From Candidatus Beckwithbacteria bacterium (GTDB lineage Bacteria > Patescibacteriota > Microgenomatia > UBA1400 > CG1-02-47-37), in the NCBI GenBank assembly GCA_030699295.1, contig JAUYJQ010000014.1:1-6096 (forward strand): a stretch of DNA of 6,096 bases, written 5' to 3'. A program made the translations under genes and the position numbers. Position 1 is the stretch's first letter; every line of letters begins with the position of its first letter. The notes below the pieces were generated by a model. It worked only from the letters and a program-made list of their open reading frames with translations, was not told where the DNA came from and searched no databases. This document shows, piece by piece, positions 1 to 6,096 of the stretch.

Positions 1-870
1 CCCCTTTTTCTTGGTTTCTTCAGGTGACTGGACCACCTTACAGTTACGGTGACCGGTGTAATGGTACTTGCCCTCTTCCGGGTAAAACTCAATTGTATAA
101 GCAATTTTTAACCTACCTTTATTTTCTCCCAAGAAACGCTCGCCAATGGCTCCGGCAATATCGGTAAAAGTTAGTTCGCCTTTAAGGTCTCCGGAAAATA
201 CCGTGGCCTCCCGGCCCATTTTTTTGGGTGAATGGGCGTCGGAGGAAGAGATAATTGCCCGAGAATCCAAGTCAGGAATGCGCCAATTCATCACCGGGTC
301 GGAAGATAAACCGGTTTCCACCGCATAAATCTTATCGCTATATTTTCCAAAACACGCCTCAATCGAGTCAAACCCTGACTTGCTGCCATAGAGGGAAAAC
401 CAAGGCGTCCAGGCATGGGCCGGAATCACCAGCACCCGCTCATCAATGCCCCAGACAGCTTCACACAGCTGCTGGCAGGATAAACCGACAATCGGCCGGC
501 CATCGCTTAACAAATTAGCCCCGCGTTTGACCAGCTCCTCGTTGATTTTTCTAACCACTTCCAAGCTTGGGGCAAAAAACAAGGTATGCACCCGCCGGCC
601 TTTGCCGCCGTCGGTATAAATCGAAGAAATCTCTCCGGATAATAAAAAGCGCGTTTTTTTGGTTGAATTCTTTAGTTTATATATCCCCTCGCCGGCTTCT
701 TCTAAATTAGCTTCCAGTTCCTTAAACCATAAGGGGTGGGTCCAGTCACCGGTAGCCAGTAAATCTATCCCCTTTTTCTCGCCCCACTCGGCCATAATCG
801 GGATGACCATATCCGGCGACACCGCCCGCGAATACTTGGAATGTAACTGAAGATCAGCAACGACTTGCAT
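1..870 (-). CDS. Endonuclease Q-like PHP-domain protein (N-terminal part, cut by window edge)
   Basis: The reading frame runs from an ATG at 870 to the left edge, giving 290 residues with no stop. The sequence matches the EndoQ family, DNA-repair endonucleases that nick 5' of deaminated bases (uracil, hypoxanthine) and abasic sites. Visible family signatures are DLQLHSKYSRA (residues 6-16), TGDWTHP (40-46), GEISSIY (79-85), SDGRPI (122-127), IPAHAWTPWFS (149-159), GSKSGFDS (162-169), ETGLSSDP (185-192), SDAHSP (210-215) and EFYPEEGKYH followed by GHRNC near residues 250-275. The His and Asp residues are the expected PHP metal ligands. The usual downstream Cys-rich zinc motif would lie beyond position 1, so the C-terminus is missing only because of the window. 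The first His of the usual DLHIH motif is Gln8 here. No SD precedes the ATG, but an extended -10 box does. The gene lies 21 bp behind the unknown gene on the same strand. Family call is confident; activity is inferred. Confidence 0.88.
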   Translation of the reverse strand, partial: MQVVADLQLHSKYSRAVSPDMVIPIMAEWGEKKGIDLLATGDWTHPLWFKELEANLEEAGEGIYKLKNSTKKTRFLLSGEISSIYTDGGKGRRVHTLFFAPSLEVVRKINEELVKRGANLLSDGRPIVGLSCQQLCEAVWGIDERVLVIPAHAWTPWFSLYGSKSGFDSIEACFGKYSDKIYAVETGLSSDPVMNWRIPDLDSRAIISSSDAHSPKKMGREATVFSGDLKGELTFTDIAGAIGERFLGENKGRLKIAYTIEFYPEEGKYHYTGHRNCKVVQSPEETKKKG

Positions 871-876
871 TAAGCC

Positions 877-885
877 ATTGTAGCA
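877..885 (-). promoter_or_regulatory. Extended -10 promoter for a leaderless EndoQ transcript
   Basis: On the minus strand the sequence TGCTACAAT fits an extended -10 element (TGn plus a hexamer with 5 of 6 consensus bases). It ends 6 bases before the ATG at 870, so transcription would begin at or next to the A of the start codon. No SD lies between. I see no good -35 at 16-18 bases, which is tolerable for an extended -10. The element lies in the 21-bp gap after the unknown gene, so read-through expression from upstream is also possible. Confidence 0.5.
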
Positions 886-891
886 AAAAAA

Positions 892-1353
892 TCAGCCCTG
901 AAGCCCCCCGGCTTGTTTTTCGAGCTGACTCAGCCGCATTGACACTGCCGCCCGAAGCAGCTCTCCTTTCATGTCCATAGCTCGATAGCCTTCTTTATTG
1001 AAACGGGCATATACTACGTCTGTCTCTGTATCCTTACCAAATTCCTCTGCAATAAACGTCATCAGTCCTTCACTAAAATTCTCTCGTGAGTTCTCTCCAT
1101 CTCTAACAGTCTCGTCTTTTTCATTCCAATTGGCGATTGTATCAAAAAACTTCTCATTTAAATAAGGTATTTCAAAATCTGCCTCAGCCACTGCCAAAAC
1201 GTCTGCCGACACGGGTAAACCTTGTTTAATCTGGGCTAAGGCTTCAACGTGGGCACCCAAAGGCGACCACAACTGAAAAGCGTAAAATGGCCGTCTTAAC
1301 CAATAATCCCTCTCAACCTCTTGCCCGTTAATTATTTTAATTTTTTCACTCAT
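892..1353 (-). CDS. Hypothetical soluble 153-residue protein, family not recognised
   Basis: This is a complete frame from ATG (1353) to TGA (892-894) for 153 residues. I do not recognise the family. There is no signal peptide or membrane segment. The protein is rich in Asp and Glu, especially in a central stretch (about residues 74-110), and aromatic near the N-terminus (YWLRRPFYAFQLW, residues 17-29). The C-terminal third looks helical and mixed-charge. By eye its codons are more AT-rich than those of the transporter genes upstream. It has its own promoter (1389-1416) and a very short leader consisting almost only of a hairpin. The only SD-like bases, GAGG, lie in that hairpin 10 bases before the ATG. 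EndoQ follows after 21 bp, so co-transcription is plausible, but nothing in this protein itself points to DNA repair. The absence of a competing frame and the well-placed promoter support it as a real gene. Confidence 0.7.
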   Translation of the reverse strand: MSEKIKIINGQEVERDYWLRRPFYAFQLWSPLGAHVEALAQIKQGLPVSADVLAVAEADFEIPYLNEKFFDTIANWNEKDETVRDGENSRENFSEGLMTFIAEEFGKDTETDVVYARFNKEGYRAMDMKGELLRAAVSMRLSQLEKQAGGLQG

Positions 1354-1379
1354 AAAAAAACTGCCTCTTCGGGCAGTTT
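1354..1379 (-). terminator. Terminator-like hairpin with T7 tract touching the start codon
   Basis: Read on the minus strand, CTGCC, a six-base loop and GGCAG form a perfect 5-bp stem. A-T pairs extend it to about 8 bp, and seven T residues follow that end right at the ATG of the unknown gene (1353). This is the shape of an intrinsic terminator. It could end the ATPase-exchanger transcript. Because a promoter lies just upstream (1389-1416), it also sits inside the leader of the next gene, where it may attenuate transcription or hide the weak GAGG ribosome site in its 3' arm. On the plus strand the tract after the stem is only TTTAATA, a much poorer terminator. Confidence 0.6.
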
Positions 1380-1388
1380 AATAAACCT

Positions 1389-1416
1389 AATATAGCACCC
1401 AATCCCTCGTTGTCAA
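1389..1416 (-). promoter_or_regulatory. Sigma70-type promoter for the unknown gene
   Basis: On the minus strand a perfect TTGACA (1416-1411) and TATATT (1394-1389, 5 of 6 consensus bases) are separated by 16 bases. Transcription should start near 1382, giving a leader of about 29 bases that consists almost only of the hairpin and T tract. This is the best promoter match I found in the window. It drives the unknown gene and possibly EndoQ behind it. Confidence 0.68.
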
Positions 1417-1421
1417 GTAAA

Positions 1422-1510
1422 TTGGCGCAGGTACACAAATTTCAGGAGCGCAGTCATGTCGCACACTCACGGCACGCGCGAGCACCTGGAAATTTCGTGT
1501 GCCGAGCCAA
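1422..1510. repeat. Long imperfect inverted repeat in intergenic region
   Basis: Two arms face each other around a roughly 40-base centre. The left core GGTACACAAATTTCAGG (1430-1446) matches the reverse complement of CCTGGAAATTTCGTGTGCC (1485-1503) with one substitution and two single-base bulges. A further TTGGC/GCCAA pair closes the outside (1422-1426 and 1506-1510). The centre can fold again: 1463-1470 and 1478-1485 pair on the minus-strand RNA if G-U pairs are allowed. The element starts 5 bases after the exchanger stop and ends just before the TTGACA box. It could be an mRNA-end structure, a small RNA or an extragenic palindromic repeat. I do not recognise it as a named RNA family. Confidence 0.5.
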
Positions 1511-1515
1511 AGCCA

Positions 1516-2470
1516 CTACTTCCCCCACTCTAAAAGCGCAAAGATAAAGTAAGCCATAACCAGCGCCAGCCCCTCCCAACGCTCTAGTTTCTTCTTGCTC
1601 CTGATAAATAACCAAAACAGCAAAAACATCACCCCGAACGCCGCCGCCGCCAACAGATATTCGTTTAAACCATTGTCCAGTTTGATCGGTTTGATCAGGC
1701 TGACCAAGCCTAAAATCAGGGTCGAGTTGACCACAATACTGCCGGTCAAATTCCCCAACACCATGCCCGCCTGGTGTTTTTTAATCGCCCGGGCCTCAAA
1801 TGTCAATTCCGGCAGGGTGGCGCCGACGGCCACCAGAAACATTCCCACCAGCAGCACCGGTGCGCCTAAAAGGTGGGAAAAATTAATCGCCGCGTTCACA
1901 ATCATATTGGCGCTAAATATCAGCACCGCCGTCCAGAAAAATAACCAGATCAGCCAACGATCCATTTTTTTATTTGCCAGCTGGTTCTTTAAAATCAGCA
2001 ATTTAAAGCGGCCGCTAACCGGTGGAACCAGGCGCTTTTTTCCCATTAAAATCCCATAATTATAAATGCCGTAAATCATCACTAAGATCAAACCATCACT
2101 CCGGGATAGAGTTTTATCCAAAAGCAGGATTAAGGGCATGGTGCCTGCCAGAAACACACTGAAGATATCGAATTTAAACCATTGGCCGGCTACCGACAAA
2201 CTCCCGCCGATCAAGGCCGCAGTGCCAATCACCAAAGACAGATTAGCAATATTACTGCCTAAAATCACTCCCAAAGACAAACTCGGCCGACCTTCAAGAG
2301 CCGCGGTAATCCCCACCACTAATTCCGGAACACTGGTGGCAAAAGCCAACAAAAAAGAGGTAATCGCAAACTTCCCCATCCGGGTAATCCGGGACAGATG
2401 ATTCAGGCTTTCGCTAATAATATCTGTGGCTTTAATTAACAAAACCGAAAAACCGATGAGCAACAATAAA

Positions 2471-2481
<11 letters not shown>
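1516..2481 (-). CDS. Sodium/calcium exchanger (CaCA) family membrane protein
   Basis: This 321-residue inner-membrane antiporter has the length and duplicated fold of prokaryotic CaCA exchangers, which swap Na+ or H+ for Ca2+ or related cations. About ten hydrophobic segments are visible. The alpha-1 repeat contains AFATSVPELV (residues 46-55) and GSNIAN (75-80). The alpha-2 repeat contains VGATLPEL (219-226) and GNLTGSIVVN (243-252). Glu53 and Glu225 correspond to the two ion-binding glutamates of the family, and Asn80 and Asn252 sit at the paired polar positions. Some archaeal members have Asp where Asn252 is, so ion selectivity is uncertain. A charged loop (KKR and KNQLANKK, about 148-172) separates the halves. 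The ATG at 2481 lies inside the end of the ATPase gene, an 11-bp overlap that suggests translational coupling. Only a weak GGAAA precedes it. Expression probably comes from the promoter ahead of the ATPase. Confidence 0.9.
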
Positions 2482-4792
<2,311 letters not shown>

Positions 4793-4795
<3 letters not shown>

Positions 4796-4810
4796 AATGT
4801 TATCATTATG
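4793..4810. promoter_or_regulatory. Symmetric bidirectional promoter between ATPase and ATP-grasp genes
   Basis: CATAATG and CATTATG form a perfect 7-bp inverted repeat around the spacer TTAT, so each strand reads CATAAT, a 5 of 6 match to the -10 consensus. On the minus strand TTGATT (4832-4827) lies 16 bases upstream as a partial -35. Start would be near 4798, only about 3 bases before the ATPase ATG at 4795. On the plus strand, start would be near 4805, giving a leader of about 8 bases before the ATG at 4813, but the -35 is poor. There is no SD on either side. The palindrome could instead, or also, be an operator for a dimeric regulator. Confidence 0.5.
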
Positions 4811-4812
4811 CC

Positions 4813-6096
4813 ATGGAATTTCCGGCAATCAAAACCAAAAACATTACCGTTTACGTTTATAACGTCGTCGAAGACGAGTGGAGTTTTCTCAACACTTATT
4901 CCGACTCCGTCCGCAGGATTAAAGACATCGAAGACATCGAAAATACCGGTGACGGTTTCTTCCTGGCTACCGCCGCGGCCGCAACCGACTTTGTTTACAT
5001 CTCCCCCAAACCCATTGCCGCCGAATTTCAAACCTATGCCCGGTCACTGCTAAAATATAACCATGGGTCCATTATTACCCCTAAGGGAACCACCCACCAA
5101 CTCTGCCTTGATCTGATAAAAGACAGGGGCAGTTTCCGTCAGCTAATTGCTTTACTGGCCCTCTACCGGCAAGTTACTTTGTTAGCCTACTCGGCCACGC
5201 CTCAATTTTATCAATTAAAAGCGGCTTTAGAGCGGGCCGGGGTCCCGGTCCGCACCCCGGAAGCGCCGGACCTTGATTCCGCCTGGACGGTCAATTTTTT
5301 TGGCAGTAAATCCGGCATCCGCCAATTAGCCGGCTTGGTCATGCCCAACGGCCTGATTTGCTCCGGCAGAATCGAAGCCAGCCGAATCGCCGCCCACAAA
5401 TATCTTAAAAACCACGGGGTGGTAATCAAAACCAATAAAGGCAGCGGCGGCAACGGCATCCTGATCTTTAGAAAAAACGACCTGCCCGGCAACTACCCCG
5501 CCTGCGTTAACAAACTCGAGTCAATTTTGGGCCGCGAGCACTACTGGGAAAAATTCCCCGTCGTCGTCGAAGACCTGGTCAAGGTTAACTCCGCCCTTGG
5601 TGGCGGTTTTCCCAGCATCGAGTTCAAAATCAAAACCAACGGCAGGATCGAGATGCTGTTCCACGGCATTTTAGCAGTCACTGATAAAGGCAAATATTAC
5701 GGCATGGATGTTAATAGCTCGATTCTCCCTAACCGGCTAAAAACGCAGCTGCTCGATATTGGCTACTACCTTGCCTGTCAATTCTCCGCTGCCGGTTACC
5801 GCGGCCACTTCGACATCGACATGATTGCTGCCAAAAACAGCCGGCTCTATGTCAGCGAATCCAACACCAGAAATACCGGCTGGACCGACATTTATAAAAT
5901 CGTTAAAAAACTGGTCGGCCGCGACTGGTTTAATCGGGTTTACGTCCTCAACCGGGAATACTTCCGCTTGAAAAAAAACCGCTGGACCAGTCTGGGCAAC
6001 CTGCTCACCGGCTTATCTCCCCTGCTTTATTCGCCGTCAACTAAAAAGGGAATTATTATTAATTCCGAAAGCTTCCTAAAATCAAAGTACCTGTAC
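4813..6096 (+). CDS. ATP-grasp domain protein, probable carboxylate-amine ligase (3' end beyond window)
   Basis: This open frame from ATG 4813 runs to the right edge, with 428 residues visible. An in-frame TAA at 4795-4797 makes this ATG the first possible start. ATP-grasp enzymes join a carboxylate to an amine or thiol through an acyl phosphate. Residues about 1-170 look like a Rossmann-type pre-ATP-grasp region and are followed by FFGSKSGIRQLA (about 162-173). The ATP-binding part shows VVIKTNKGSGGNGI (203-216, Lys206 and a Gly-rich loop), VVVEDLV (250-256, hinge Glu253), GHFDIDM (331-337, Asp336) and SESNTRNTGWT (348-358, with Glu349 and Asn351 as probable Mg2+ ligands). The pre-ATP-grasp plus ExNxRxTG layout recalls peptide-ligase-type ATP-grasp proteins, but the substrate cannot be read from sequence. 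There is no signal peptide or membrane span, so it is probably cytosolic. It is divergent from the Ca2+ pump operon and shares its promoter region. No SD is present. Confidence 0.82.
   Translation, partial: MEFPAIKTKNITVYVYNVVEDEWSFLNTYSDSVRRIKDIEDIENTGDGFFLATAAAATDFVYISPKPIAAEFQTYARSLLKYNHGSIITPKGTTHQLCLDLIKDRGSFRQLIALLALYRQVTLLAYSATPQFYQLKAALERAGVPVRTPEAPDLDSAWTVNFFGSKSGIRQLAGLVMPNGLICSGRIEASRIAAHKYLKNHGVVIKTNKGSGGNGILIFRKNDLPGNYPACVNKLESILGREHYWEKFPVVVEDLVKVNSALGGGFPSIEFKIKTNGRIEMLFHGILAVTDKGKYYGMDVNSSILPNRLKTQLLDIGYYLACQFSAAGYRGHFDIDMIAAKNSRLYVSESNTRNTGWTDIYKIVKKLVGRDWFNRVYVLNREYFRLKKNRWTSLGNLLTGLSPLLYSPSTKKGIIINSESFLKSKYLY

Noticed and set aside
885..914. Possible terminator for the unknown gene: AAGCC/GGCTT stem followed by seven T residues on the minus strand
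   Set aside because: The 5-bp stem is nine bases from the T tract. The alternative stem touching the tract has only four pairs and a 12-base loop. It also overlaps the stop codon and the EndoQ promoter, so support is too weak to list.
1422..1510. CRISPR repeat or transposon end reading of the inverted repeat
   Set aside because: There is only one pair of arms, with no direct repeats or spacers, no target-site duplication visible and no transposase gene nearby.
1595..2059. 154-codon open frame on the plus strand
   Set aside because: It is an antisense shadow of the exchanger gene, with no recognisable domain and no promoter or ribosome site in front.
4796..4828. Upstream TTG start for the ATPase adding 11 residues with a PWH motif
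   Set aside because: It has no SD, would overlap the divergent ATP-grasp gene by 16 bp, and its TTG falls in the partial -35 box. The PWH similarity keeps it as a real alternative but not the first choice.
5211..5492. 93-codon open frame on the minus strand inside the ATP-grasp gene
   Set aside because: It is an antisense shadow of a region encoding clear ATP-grasp motifs on the plus strand.

Overview
The window looks like chromosomal DNA of an uncultivated bacterium. It is gene-dense, uses the standard code and is about half GC by eye. Several start codons lack a Shine-Dalgarno (SD) sequence and have a -10 box very close by. A PHP-family endonuclease Q-type gene is also present. Together these fit a candidate-phylum (Patescibacteria/CPR-like) genome best, but there is no rRNA or ribosomal protein to prove it, so the assignment is a low-confidence inference.

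Layout from left to right. Positions 1-870 (minus) hold the N-terminal 290 residues of an endonuclease Q-like (EndoQ) PHP-domain protein, cut by the left edge. Positions 892-1353 (minus) hold a 153-residue soluble protein I do not recognise. Positions 1354-1515 are non-coding but structured. They contain a terminator-like hairpin whose T tract touches the start codon at 1353, a good sigma70-type promoter just upstream of it, and a long imperfect inverted repeat. Positions 1516-2481 (minus) encode a Na+/Ca2+ exchanger-family (CaCA) membrane protein. Its start overlaps by 11 bp the end of a P-type cation-transporting ATPase at 2471-4795 (minus). From 4813 to the right edge (plus) runs a divergent gene for an ATP-grasp ligase-like protein, 428 residues visible and still open.

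How they work together. The ATPase and the exchanger form a tight two-gene transport operon, probably for Ca2+ efflux by an ATP-driven and an ion-gradient-driven route. The ATP-grasp gene starts head to head with it, 17 bp from the ATPase ATG. The gap contains a perfect 7-bp inverted repeat with a CATAAT -10-like box on each strand, so I read it as a symmetric bidirectional promoter. The unknown protein and EndoQ form a second minus-strand group, with its own promoter upstream of the unknown gene and a probable leaderless promoter directly in front of EndoQ.

I see no CRISPR array, tRNA, rRNA, transposase or phage gene. The most interesting signals are regulatory: the hairpin-only leader at 1354-1382, the symmetric promoter at 4793-4810, the extended -10 placed exactly for a leaderless EndoQ mRNA, and the unexplained inverted repeat at 1422-1510.
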